DNA of 64,000 nt from contig JALBUN010000006.1 in the NCBI GenBank assembly GCA_025174535.1, positions 434,001 to 498,000 on the forward strand, given 5' to 3'. Both the position numbers and the translations under genes were made by a program. A model generated the notes under the pieces. That model was not told the DNA's origin, ran no database searches, and saw only the letters and a list, made by a program, of their open reading frames with translations. This document shows positions 48,346-59,700 of this stretch, piece by piece. Source of the stretch: Cantharellus purpuraceus (taxonomy: Eukaryota > Basidiomycota > Agaricomycetes > Cantharellales > Hydnaceae). Position 1 is the first letter of the stretch. Each line of letters opens with the position of its first letter.

Positions 48346-48600
48346 TGAGTACTTATTTTGTTCTCAGCGGCAGTCGCTGAGATCTGAATTGCCGGGGACG
48401 CTGTTTAGTGAATCGCTAGATGCAACGTGATATGCCAAAAGTCAAGACATTTATTCTTCACGCCCCTTGTGTTCTATTTTCTTTAAAAAGGTACTAAAGT
48501 ATAGTCCCGCAACATGCTTAGAAACTTTATATATTTCACCCAGTTGGTCGGATATGGTCGGACATGGATATAATATTAGTACGTACCGCTATGCCAATTG

Positions 48601-49159
48601 CCTCCGACTCGTCTATGATATATATAGGCTACTGGACTTTGAGCCTCAAGGCCACGTCGCTATTATATTTGAACTTGACCACTTATTTCCCAGCAATCTG
48701 GGTGCGGAGGCTTCTCTGCTTATCCTCACGGTCAAGGTCGGGCCACCTAACGTCGGATATCATTGAGCTAATTTATCCGGTTCCCCCCAGTCGCTGCACA
48801 TTGGTATCTGACGAACGATAGACTCAGCCTAGAATAGCCACTGACGACCACAGAAGATTTCACTACAGAGAAACTGGGTGCCACCGCAGAGACAGCTAAC
48901 GCCGCTACCTCTGTCACTACCACCTCATCTGCACCAACCCTCCTCCCACCCTTAGCACCACTTCCAATCGCAAGCGCAGGTGAGGTTTCTGGTGGTGTTT
49001 CCTTCGGCAATGCTCGTGACGGCTGATGTGGCAGTGGAGGAACAGCTGGTGCAGGGCCAGGCCAGACAGTTTGAGTTTGAATCTGGAACACGGTGAACAG
49101 GTAACAGGAGAGTGAGCTGGAAGACCATACAGGTAGGATAATGTCCGTGGCTTTCTGAT
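48601..49159. other. Spacer with Thr/Ala/Pro-rich frame
   Basis: Between the array and the WD40 pseudogene. The plus strand at about 48840-49023 reads a low-complexity run (TTTEDFTTEKLGATAETANA, then TTTSSAPTLLPPLAPLPIAS) ending in TGA. It could be a remnant of a Thr/Pro-rich protein, but no family is recognisable. Confidence 0.35.
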
Positions 49160-50400
49160 GGAGAGCGTGATGTCCATGACCATCTCGCACAATGGTAGCC
49201 TCATTGTGTCTGGATCAAGACACCACAGTTCGGGTTTGGAATACGACGTTGTATCAACAGAACTCTTGTGACGTAGACGGTGTCATAGGACGTGAAGTCC
49301 CGTCACCGGTGACTTGGATGAAATCCGTTCCTGCCATACACAACAACCCTCAAGTCGCGTCTTGCTACTTATATTCTGGAGAGCCATTCACGTATGGTCA
49401 TGTCTGTTGCCCTTTCACCCAACAGCAGCTGCATTGCGTTTGTATCGGACGACAAGAGGGTTCGGTTTTAGGGGTGCAAAGAATCAAATCCATAGGGGGG
49501 GAAAAGAGGCGTTTCTTTTGGACAGAGCGAATCATGTCGCACTGTTGTATGATGTAGTGTGCGTGGTGTCCCTATCACACTATGGCCAGCCTTGGATCTG
49601 GCTCAGGACCGTGACGAAGGGCATGAGGAAGGACGTCTCTTGCACTCTTGCGATGCCAGTCGTGTTATGTATGAGTCGAACAACACAGTGTGGGTCTGGA
49701 ACCATGTCACAGCGACAAAGTGCGATTTGCGGGGCCATTTAGATGTAATACCTGCTATCTTCCCCATCGATGAAATCTATGTTGTTGTGTCTGGACCATT
49801 CGACAAGACCGTTCGAGTATGGAACTGTCGTACAAAGAGCGAGATCAAGCTGTGTCAGTATTAGGTTGGGGTGTCGTCCGTGACCTTCTCGTGTGATGGC
49901 AGTCATGTTATATTTAGGTCGGCGGACAGACTAAACTGTCTAGATTTAAAACTTGCCAACAGACGAGATTGAGGGCAATCTAACGAGCATTCTGGGCGAG
50001 GTGACGTCTGCCTTTCGCACGGTGGATGTTATTACGTGCGTGGGTCATCCGACAGAACTGCTTGGATATGGAATGTGATGAATTGTCATCTGGGCGACTC
50101 TGATTGCATGATAGAACTCTAAGCAACGGCTAGCTTCAACCTATGATCCAATTGATCAGGAGGTGACAAATGATACACCCACCAGCTTACCTCTGGTCTA
50201 TAGCCAAGAGTCAAGACTGGATTGTGAACAAGCAATGCATAGCTGCTGGATACTCCCTCAATACCCGAACTTTACAGTGGTGAGGATAGGTAGGTCAACG
50301 GTGTGCTTGTTCCAGTCGGGACATTCTATGATCATGGATCTCAAAAGTGCTCGGCACGGTATGTCAGCGATCTGGGTAGGTCCAGGTCAATTCTTTGAGA
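49160..50400 (+). pseudogene. WD40 pseudogene (C-terminal half of a NACHT-WD40 gene)
   Basis: Segments in changing frames match the C-terminal WD40 half of the NLR gene, in order. SMTISHNGSLIVSGSRH comes first. AIHNNPQVASCYLYS matches VLHNNPQIASCHSRC. ASRVMYESNNTVWVWNHVTA, VVVSGPFDKTVRVWNCRTKS and VTFSCDGSHVIFRSADRL follow. The C-terminal signature HSCWILPQYPNFTVVRIGRS, VCLF and IMDLKSARHG matches HSCWIPPQYRDFRQVKIAGS, VCLL and ILDLKNAWHI. Several stops and frameshifts are present and the NACHT half is absent. It lies on the opposite strand to the intact gene about 6 kb away. Confidence 0.82.
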
Positions 50401-50486
50401 ATGACAAGCCTGGTCAATGTCACAGCTGGTGGAAAAGATCCACAGCTACATATTGCAACTCACAACACACACACACGTTGATATAG

Positions 50487-51577
50487 CCATCTTTTTATCT
50501 TGATTCTTCTGTGGAAAGAAAGCCCGTGTGACGAAGACGCACCATTAAAGTGCAACCTTGACGCAAATTAGGGCAACCGAATCTCTGACCTCACCTAACA
50601 ATGTCACACGAAATTGATTATATCTGGAATAACTCGTTCAAAGTAGGGACAGCCCTGATCAAATAAACCAAGGGCAGTTTCCGGATTGGACTGGTTACTC
50701 TAGGTACAACGAATTTTATGTGGCTCTTTTAGCATGAGGTTATGGGTACGATGAACCTGTTTAATTGGAAGGATGTTAGCTGGCTGGCACGCATGAGCCT
50801 TGATCTCACCAAGGGCAGCTGTAAGAGCGCACTCAGAAGAGTTGGTGAGAGCAGGACGTCCTCACGTGGCGTAGCAAATAACAAACATGAGACTGCAAAT
50901 GATTCTGATCATACTCGTGGTCACAGTGACCATATTTGGTACGTTAGAAGGTGTGGCACGGCCCCTAGATTTGTAGTGGCGCGATGCAGCGTCAGCCTGT
51001 CCCCGATTCTCGCAGCACAAGAAGCGATATGATTGTCATTTAGACATATCGTAGTACAGGTGCATAGAGTAAAAAAAAAAAGACCAATGAAGCCAAGAAA
51101 AAAAAAACTATTCGTACTAGATCATGACGTAGGTGCATTGGGTAAAATAAACCAGAAAGTGAAAGTAACAAAGAAATGTGAGTTTGATTCCGTTGTGTAG
51201 GTGGTACCCAAACCACCCATTACAACGTCCGATGGATATAAAGCAACAAAGAAATGTGATGTGTAGGTGGTACCTAGACCACCCGTTACAATGTCACCTT
51301 CGCACGCCAAGATTCTTCTATTCGTAGCTCATTTCAAGACCCCTTCGACGGGTATATGCCCTAGATCCCTTCTTCACGGTAAGGCGCATCCGTACCCACG
51401 GTGGCATTGCTTGCTCGAGCCAATACCCCACCCTCTCCTACTAGAGTCAGAAAAGCACACGAAAGCACCTACGGAACCAGTCAAACATACTATAAGCAAA
51501 CAGACCCCAGAAAAATGGTCAGTGTTTAGTGCCTACATGAGCGGTAGCTGAATTTGACCTGCGCACAAGTCCCCATC
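50487..51577. other. Intergenic, no gene seen
   Basis: About 1.1 kb with A-rich runs near 51071-51110 and a small imperfect direct repeat (51167-51295). Short frames such as 50742-51032 + have no motif. Confidence 0.4.
51167..51295 (+). repeat. Imperfect direct repeat, two copies
   Basis: 'aacaaagaaatgtg', then 'gtgtaggtggtacc', then 'accaccc.ttacaa.gtc' occurs at 51167-51229 and again at 51245-51295. The first copy has a 14-base insertion. Each copy contains a small palindrome (ggtggtac...accacc). No function is evident. Confidence 0.6.
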
Positions 51578-51599
51578 CTATATACATAGGACCTCTACT

Positions 51600-53485
51600 A
51601 GATCGTTTTCGTGCAACTGTAATATCATATAATAAATGACCATAATGAAACCAACACGACAAACACCCACCGCGGGACCATCTTTCACATGCCCCACCAA
51701 ACAGTCTTCATCAATCATGACAGCCCAATAGCTAAAGGTTTCCCTGGTCTTTACCTCCCAATACGGGAGGGTGGTATGCACTCTTACGGTGAACACGGAC
51801 TCGGATGGTTGGAATATTGTCGGTTAAGATGCGAGAACAGCAGTGCTTCCTCCCAACATGGAACCTTCTTGGGACCGCAATGGCATTGACTCTCCAGGGG
51901 ATGCATTCCTGCATGCTAGAGTTCATGGAACTCAATCAAAACGCCCTGTTCAGAGACCGTACTCTTGGACTCACCACGTCTCGGTCCCAATGGGTTGAAA
52001 TCCAGCACGCAGAGACGAGATAAAAATTTCCTCGTATTGGAGAGCCCCGCTGACAACAGTTGTACATACCGTGTCCCATGAACATGACCAACCCATTCAA
52101 ATTCATTGAGTACTGTACGTATTAACCTGGTCTGCGTTGGACCCCAGTGCTCCCATGCAACAACCACGTCGTCCCGCCTTTTGAGCAGCGACGAGTGATG
52201 CACGAAGAGCACACAACTCCACATAACTTGCGATTGATAAAAATCTATGCTGACAGCCAATAGGCGAGAAGTTGGCGCAGTGTAGAAAGGTCTGCCACAG
52301 GAAGTAAAGGATTGCGAAACAGATGACGGAGAAGGGTCGGATCGAGTAACTATTGAGACACCACAAAACAGCGTTTGGATAAAGGTGGTAGTTCATATGT
52401 GTTTTCAAGCCGAGGAATTGTGGATCCTTCAGAGCGGCGAACGAGGAAGTCAAACACATCAAGCGCGACAGCATCTTGGCCAGCATCTAGAACCCCTCTG
52501 AATCTCGACGTGACAAAATGTCGTGGAGACAGAAAGGAAAAATGGCCGATTTTCCCTGTAGACGAAGATGATTGCAGTTTCTATGACACAATTGAACGTT
52601 GGCATTAGCGTGAGGCAAGAGGGTTACAAGCGTACAGTGACGACTTGGCCTGTCTTCCAGTCCCAAATTAGGAATAGATCCTCCCAAGTGCCGAGGGGGG
52701 TTTGTAAAAGGATGGCTAAGAAGTCATCCATAATCTGAATGACAAAAAGGTGGTGTTCATGCCTAGATATCAAAGACAAAACCGGATCTGGCACGAGGGA
52801 ATGCTTTTCACCACCACTCATGGTCCTCAAATGGACTGGATACTGAAACTCGCTCGTCTGTGGTGAAAAACCTCTACATGGCGTGTAAAGCTCCCAGCAC
52901 CATGTAAGGGAAACAAACCACGCACGATACGACAGTCACGGGTAGAGCGATAAGGACTAGGAGATCCTGAGCAGGATCCATTGCAAAATCACAGATGTCT
53001 ACGCCCAAGTCACGATGCTCCCAAGTACGACCGGAGGCCGTGTATACTGCAGACGGCAACTCCGTGAACGTCAGCCCACGCGTTTGCGGCCCCGAGGGTC
53101 CTTGTGCTAGCACTCCACCAAACATCTCCCACACAGCAGCTGATGGATTATATGGTATTTGACACCTCTTTCGGAAGCACAGGTTAGCCCAACCATGCTG
53201 GACGGTCTTGAGTTGGGCTAATCGATCAGCAACCGCAAGGTGTTGACAGTCTGTATCGTGCATTCCTGCAACGGCAAGCTCTAGCTGATATTGTAAGATG
53301 GCAGAGTCTCGGATTGTGGTATGGAAGAGACGACATGTTTATAAATGCAGTGTGAAGTGAGAGCCACGCCCCGGTTCGGAAGTAAGAGCACTAACCAGGG
53401 AGCAGTTGAGAGTATCGGATATACCCAACTCCTTAAAAATGCGTACAACCACTTCTTCTGGAATAGTGTCGAAACCAACACCCAT
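51600..53485 (-). pseudogene. F-box protein gene with disabling lesions
   Basis: Starts MGVGFDTIPEEVVVRIFKEL then GISDTLNCSL, a classic F-box. It continues CRLFHTTIRDSAILQYQLEL then AVAGM, AAVWEMFGGVLAQ, LGVDICDFAMDPAQDLLVLI, LYTPCRGFSPQTSEFQYPVH, LFLIWDWKTGQVV, AWEHWGPTQTRLI, GTRYVQLLS, CVLDFNPLG and a C-terminal VRVHTTLPYWEV then TFSYWAVMIDEDCLVGHVK. This order is that of a widespread basidiomycete F-box family. Two lesions stand out. The intron after NCSL (donor at 53395) has no AG acceptor before CRLFH, where tttataa stands instead. An in-frame TAA at 51824-51826 separates the last conserved block. Other exons join well, so decay is recent. Confidence 0.68.
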
Positions 53486-53689
53486 TGAGAAGTCGCCTCA
53501 ATTCGGTTCGTGTAAGAAAACTCCGAATTATGTCGCTCAAGCAAACGAATCAAGTAAGCTCACGAGCAGATCTCATGGCACTGCGCCCATAGGTGTACAC
53601 AAATAGTCGACAAGTATATTCATATCATACCAGTCAAAGTCTAACAATCTCTTTTGCAGCTCAACGTACGATAATTCATGTGAAGCTAT

Positions 53690-55600
53690 TCCACGATTTG
53701 ACCGGGAATTATTGTGGCACCTTTCGAGAAGATTGCACGTTGGACTACATGAAGTGCAACCACTAGTCCACTGTGAGTAATAGTATTATGTCCATATCCA
53801 CCAACAGGTGAAATGGATAAAGTTTCTAGACATGCTGCAGCTATAATTACCTTGCTAGAGAAAACAGAAGGAACGTGAAAAATTAATGTCTTGACTTCTG
53901 GCGTATCACGGCGCATTTAGCGATGTATTGGAGAATTCACCAAGCAGCACCCCCGGCGATTCACTGCCGCTGAGAACAAAATACTAGTGAACCGAGTCGG
54001 ACCTTGTCAGCGGAGGTTTGGTGGATGCGGCAAAATATAAAGTGTAGCTTGGCGCCACCCACCAAGGCCACCGCTTCTTGTGGTTCATCATCATGTCCTG
54101 CTACACCCTGAAGAGTGTCCTCCTCGCTTCCGGCATTAGAATCGATAAAGCTCTTGCTGCAGAGATAGCATCGTTAAATGAAGAGGGTATGTATATGGTC
54201 CTTCCCTACACTATTGCTTTTGATCTCTATGAAAGAAGAGGGGGCGGGGGGCGGACACATCGTACCTCCAGAGACGTTATACGAACACCTGCGACAATGG
54301 TCTAAGGTGCCCAACCCAAATCCAGAACCTGCAAACCTGCCGGCGAGCGCGCCTCCGAAAGTGTTACACCCTGATATGGGCATACAGCGGGGGCAACGAG
54401 ACCGTAGGTTTGATGATCCCTGTGACCAAAGCGGGGCATCAAGAGCCACTGTCAGGGCCGACAGTGCGTACAGTGGCAAGCCAGTATTTCCCCAAGAAGG
54501 TCGTTGACTTGACCTCTAACCCCACAGAGACCACCAACCCACACAGGAACATCCCAAGTCTGACTGGTGCGTCCATAACATGCTGCACCCTGCGATGGTG
54601 ATTCCACTAACCACGTTCTTCCACGCAGTAACAACGCCAGAGTCAAAACGGGAAGCATCGGGGTCCTTCAATCCTGAGAAAATGGACGATTTTCTGTCCG
54701 AAATCTCCCAATGGTCGCCGCAGACATCTTGGTCGCAGGCTTCTGCGCAGGGTGCTAGTCGCTGTACCCCCAACTCAAAGTCCATATCTCCAGCTACACC
54801 TCGATGTGCGTTTTTCTGTTGACTAGCACCGAATGTGAAACTTCTGTTCTATTTGCATCAGCCACGTCCCATTCTGAAGAGTTTGATTACTTGCTTGCAT
54901 GCTCGTGGGACTGTCTGCTGCAAAGAGTGAGGTCGTGAGGCAAGGGAAACCATGCCAATGAAGAGTTATGAAGATCAGACGTTGTCGACTCTTAAGAGCG
55001 TTCGACTGTTCCATGATAGGATCTGCTCTGATGACTGTAAGCATAACGACAGCATTGGCATGTAAAAATAAGCATGCCTGTTTGGAAACTTGCAACGCAT
55101 GCACGCAGCACTTCCTTTCTTCCAGCACATTGTTCTGAGCTTCGGCAGTCCCCGAGGTGCGCAAATGAACATCGATATAGCTATCACTAGCTTTTAAGCC
55201 ATCTCCTGTGCCTATATTAGCGTCCTGGGTGAGGAAATTTTCGTCGTACTCTACGTTGGTCCAACTGACACCGCACAATTAAGTAGGGGCTCGACTTCAA
55301 CAATATAGCCTCATACTAGCTCTGAGTTGCCATAGAGCGGCCTCTGGAATGACCGCAAAGATCAGGTTGGAGCCATATAAATTACGGTCGACCTATTGCA
55401 ACGTGCTCAAAAATACTATACCCGAATTCTTGTGCACACGGGAAATAAACGCTCAAGATGCCATCTGCTATTCTCCTCCGGGAGTAGCTTGTGCTGGATG
55501 AGTGACCATGTGAACATTGAAACTTTCTCACCTTAATCGTATCACACGATGATTGTGCGCAGTTTACGCATGCCGCTTACGAGACTTACGCATTCAGGGC
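53690..55600 (-). repeat. Inverted fourth copy of the array unit
   Basis: The reverse complement matches unit A/B from about 45180 back to 43160 (equivalently about 41640 back to 39780). For example, 'cgtccaataagcggcatgcgta' at about 39790 corresponds to 55560-55581 reversed. It lacks the inverted-repeat element and WD40 pieces. It is more diverged from A and B than they are from each other, so it is an older, separate copy. Confidence 0.75.
54078..54822 (+). pseudogene. Family X relic, copy D
   Basis: Within the inverted copy. Blocks are WFIIMSCYTLKSVLLASGIR, KALAAEIASLNEE, a probable 40-50 nt intron, EEGAGGGHIVPPETLYEHLR, PASAPPKVLHPDMGIQRGQR and RRFDDPCDQ. The same frame switch as in copies A-C leads to RTVASQYFPKKVVDLTSNPT, then HNMLHPAMVIPLTTFFHAVT, ESKREASGSFNPEKMDDFLS and SQWSPQTSWSQASAQGASRC. 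The last block shows that the family is longer at the C-terminus than copies A and B suggest. Confidence 0.58.
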
Positions 55601-56776
55601 ATTCCACCCTAATCCAGACAGAAAATGAATTTACTAATTCTTTGATAGTAAGTGCACATGTAGGCCCCGGTTTCCTCAGTAACTCACTCTCTATCTTGTG
55701 ACAAACAGCGAGCTCAGCGGACCTCTGAGTACCTTCCATCGACTGCACAGTCGACGTACTCAGCTAAGAATAAATATAACCCCGCCGCTTCATTTACAAG
55801 GACCAAACAAAGCGGGGCTTTTAACATCACTTATAGTGATAGGTCCAATCTATCTGGTCCTGTGTACTCCGATGCCGGTGAGCCTCCCGAAATGCATTCT
55901 GAGCATGGTACTGAGTCTGTTTGTCTTTCCAGTCAACGTCGCGAGGACCAAAGCCATTGGCCAGACCCTCTCAGCTGTGACCAGCCTCTCAGAGTCGTTC
56001 TAAAATGATCCAACTGATGGGTAAAATTCCATCCACGTATGGGTCCCGTATTTAGAGCCCATTATCTCGCACCCTCTTTCTTTGTTCTTAGAACCCTTAG
56101 GCTAGCGTTCCAACCCATCTCTGTACTAAACGCAAACCCCTTCTGAACACTCAACGAAAGAATACCTACTGTATAGTGGTACGTCTACTCTTCTCCCGCA
56201 ATGCGATTCCACAGTATCTTTCAACTGGGGGCGGCAGAAACTGGGAGATTGACCCGTCTCAATGCGTAGCGCTTGAACTCTCTACTGTTTCCTTCTCGTT
56301 GTGTTGCTGACGGCGATGTCCGCTAACGTTTTTTCGGCTGGACCGAGGTTCAATCTTGGAAAAACCTAACAAACATCGGCAAGGGCAGATAGGTGTGGCG
56401 GCACGGCCGCGGGGAAGGACGTGAGCATACACGAAATAACCTGGATCACGTATGTTGTCTTTTGTATCCTTTTCACTCTTCTTGCCGCCCCAGATTCATG
56501 CAGAACGTCAACTCCATGTTCTTTCAGTGAGAATACTGTGGGTTTCGTTCTCTCTGTTTAAGTAAGCTGCGCCGCTAGACTGTGTGCTGTACATGATATG
56601 ATCTAGGAATGTCGAGGTAGTTTCCCTTTGACTGCTGTAGAATAAAAGGATCATTGACTCTGATCGCCGCTATCTTATCATGCACATGTACCGCTATCGA
56701 CTCCAAAGGTGGATTCCTTGCAACACTCAACAGGCTTGTCATTCACATATATATTATCCTAGACCTACTCGCCATG
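55601..56776. other. 3' side of the NLR gene, no gene seen
   Basis: About 1.2 kb between the inverted array copy and the end of the NACHT-WD40 gene. A 101-codon plus-strand frame (55698-56003) includes a hydrophobic stretch (LTSLIVIGPIYLVLCTPMPV) but has no family match I can name. It is left uncalled. Confidence 0.4.
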
Positions 56777-59700
56777 TTAAATATGCCAAGCATTTTTCAG
56801 ATCCAAGATAACAATACGTCCCCATTCATATAACAAACATACTGTTGATCCAGCTATCTTCACCTGCCTAAAGTCCCGGTATTGAGGAGGTATCCAACAG
56901 CTGTGCACTGCATGTTCACCGATTATCCAGTCGTGATCCTCGGTTATAGACAAGAGGTATGGAACCGTGACGGTTGTTGCCTCTAGATCAACTGGATCGT
57001 AAATCTGAAGATGGCCGTTGCTGAGGGAACGGACTCGGGTTCCATCGGACAATTGGCTTCGAGATGGTAATACGTTTACTTCATTCGTCGTCACATTCCA
57101 TATCCAAGCTATTCCTGCGAACCCTCCATTGCATACGACATAAGTGTCGTAATGTGAGAAGGCGACGGATCGCACGAAACCCGGAAGCCTCTCTAGTTTG
57201 CTCTCAATCTGGCCTGTCGCTGGGTTCCAGATCTGAATCGAAAAGTCCGCCGACCCAAATACAACACGATTGAAATCGCGCGAGAATGCGACGCAAAGCA
57301 CCGAAGCCGAATGCTGATACAGACTGTCCTCGCTCTCTGTGCGACAGTCCCATACTTGAATTCTGTTGCCTGATCCAGATACAACATGGCTTCTGTCATT
57401 GGAGAAGGCTACGGCGAACACCCAACGTGGATCGGCCCGCAATTCGCATTCTACTGTGTTTGCTGCGTGGTTCCAGACATAAATCATGCTTCTCGACCCA
57501 ATCACAACACGGCTACCGTCGCGCGAGAGTGCACAACACAACAGTATATCCTCGGGGCTCAACCAATCCAGCGTCCTCGTAGCCTTCGTTTTAGTTCTAG
57601 TCTGGAGCCCAATCTGATCATTGAGCATTGCAGACATTGTACGCCGACCGTCCTCTCTGCCAATGGAATTGAAATTTGTGTCCCAGATCCGAACCGTGTG
57701 GTCGACCGATCCAGAGGCAATACGGCTACCGTCAGGTGAACAGGCGACAGACGTGACCAGATTTTTATGGCCCTGCAGCCTATGTATCAACCCACCCGTC
57801 GTCACAGACCAGATGTAAACCACCCCATGCTCAGCCCCCACTCCAGACACAATCTGAGTGCCATCGGACGAAAAAGCCACAGACATCTTGCGGTTTTTTG
57901 GCTGGCGGCTCTGTATCAGACATCTTGAGTGGCAGGATGCGATTTGAGGGTTATTGTGTAAGACGTGAGAATCTTCTATATCAGTCGTTGTTGACGGGTC
58001 CTCAGGCTCCGTGACAATGTCTACATCCCAGAGCCATAGCTCCCCATACGACGCAGCCGCGATATATCGACAGTCAGAAGAGACTGCGACAGACGTCACC
58101 CTATATGAATGGTCCGTCAATTCATAAAAGCACTGGCCAGTTGCAATGTGCCATATCCGAACAATTGTGTCCGAGCCAGACACTACATACTTGTCATTGC
58201 CGGTCACGGCAACGGAGATGACTTCACCTGAATGGTCCGACAGCAAGAGTTCAGTTTGGTATGTCATCGTATTCCAAACTCGAATTGTTTCGTCCTCCGA
58301 TCCAGACACAATGAATCGACCGTTCTGCGAGAAGGCCACAGACGTCACCCTATCTGTATGGCCTTTCAGCTTATGCGTCTCCTCCATGGTCGCACTGTCC
58401 CAGATCCGAACTGTCTGGTCCCATGAACCAGACGCGATGCGGCTGCCATCAGGTGAGAAAGCCACAGACGTCACAACATAGGTGTGGCCTTCCAGCAGAC
58501 CTTCTTGCTCCCCGGTTGTAGCATTCCAGACTCGGACTGTCCTGTCATCTGATCCCGAAGCGATGTAATTGCCATCAGGTGAGATGGCAATGGAGGTCAC
58601 TTCATCGGCGTGTGGCATAGTATTTACCGCAGGCTCCCAGCATTCTGACAACCCAAATAGCACTCGAGGGGTGCTACTGATTGCATCAGCATATCGCTCA
58701 CGCATCAGTGAATTTCCCGGGATCCAGACGAGTGCAGAATGGTAAGTTTCAAGGGGGTGCCGCTTAATTGGCTCAAAAGTTAATTGGAGGAACCAACAAG
58801 CGTCCTCAAGGAGTGGTGGTATACTCTCAAATCCACCGTGCTTCTTTGAAAAGACCTGAGAGAAGGATTAGTTGATATTTTTATTCCCAACTAGGTGCTT
58901 ACTGAGATCGCTTCCTTGGTTTTTTTAAGTGACTTGACACCCGACCCAAGCTCTCCGAGGGCACTGAGACATTCAAACCAGTGCAGCAGGTGGTGATCGA
59001 CAAACTCGGAAAGATGGCCTTGGACTTCGTCTACTGAACCATGTGCCGAAGCTTCTTCGAAAGCGTGTACAAGATGTGATGCCCAGTGCAAGCAAGAATA
59101 TCGCAGGCTGGCATGTATGGCTTTGGGATCATGGGGTGGTGAAAATGTGATGTTGATATCCAAATTGCAAATGTTGTGTTTCAGAGACTGATTCAAGTAT
59201 CGGAGACACTTGACAGCTAACATTCTGTGGTTGTCAGAAATATCCAGGTGCGTCTCACAGCGGGACCGATCCACGATGAAATCGCGAAACGAGGAATGAA
59301 AGATCGACACCGGACTGATGTCAGCAGCAGGTACATAGATCACGGAGTGAAATGGCGCTAGACCAACTCGAACTTGAAAGGTCTCCATGCTCAACAAGGA
59401 TGCGATGGCGTCCATAGACAACGGGACGAGCAGAAACACAGCTGCGGAAAGCGTCTCGCGCCTCGGAGACACTTCGTCATGTTCAAGCTTGCTATGGAAT
59501 GCCTGCTTCATAATATCATTATATAGAGAATCGATTACACCCGTCTGCATCCTTGAAGGCGTAAGACGCGTAATATGAGTTAGGCGCTTTTTGAAGTCCA
59601 CATCAGGCGCGCCAATATACCGAACGGCGGTCGCAGCGTAAATGAACAGTCGGTCAGACCGCTTGAGAAGAATTTCGAGGTCTTCCGGAGGGGGCCAGGA

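Larger units (their letters stand above)
45431..48600 (+). repeat. Tandem array unit C
   Basis: Third unit. Its first 1.6 kb (45431-47040) is nearly identical to unit B, including its own copy of the inverted-repeat element. From about 47050 to 48600 it is clearly more diverged, with small deletions and insertions. The unit is therefore a mosaic of young and old sequence. Confidence 0.75.

Noticed and set aside
39160..48600. Idea that the array is a CRISPR-like or centromeric satellite
   Set aside because: Units are kilobases long, contain gene fragments and number only three, so they are segmental duplications.
48840..49023. Thr/Ala/Pro-rich frame that could be part of a secreted protein
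   Set aside because: Composition alone suggests coding. There is no start, no neighbouring exon and no family.
55698..56003. 101-codon frame with a hydrophobic stretch, a possible small membrane protein
   Set aside because: No homologous pattern known to me. One short hydrophobic run in an isolated frame is not enough.
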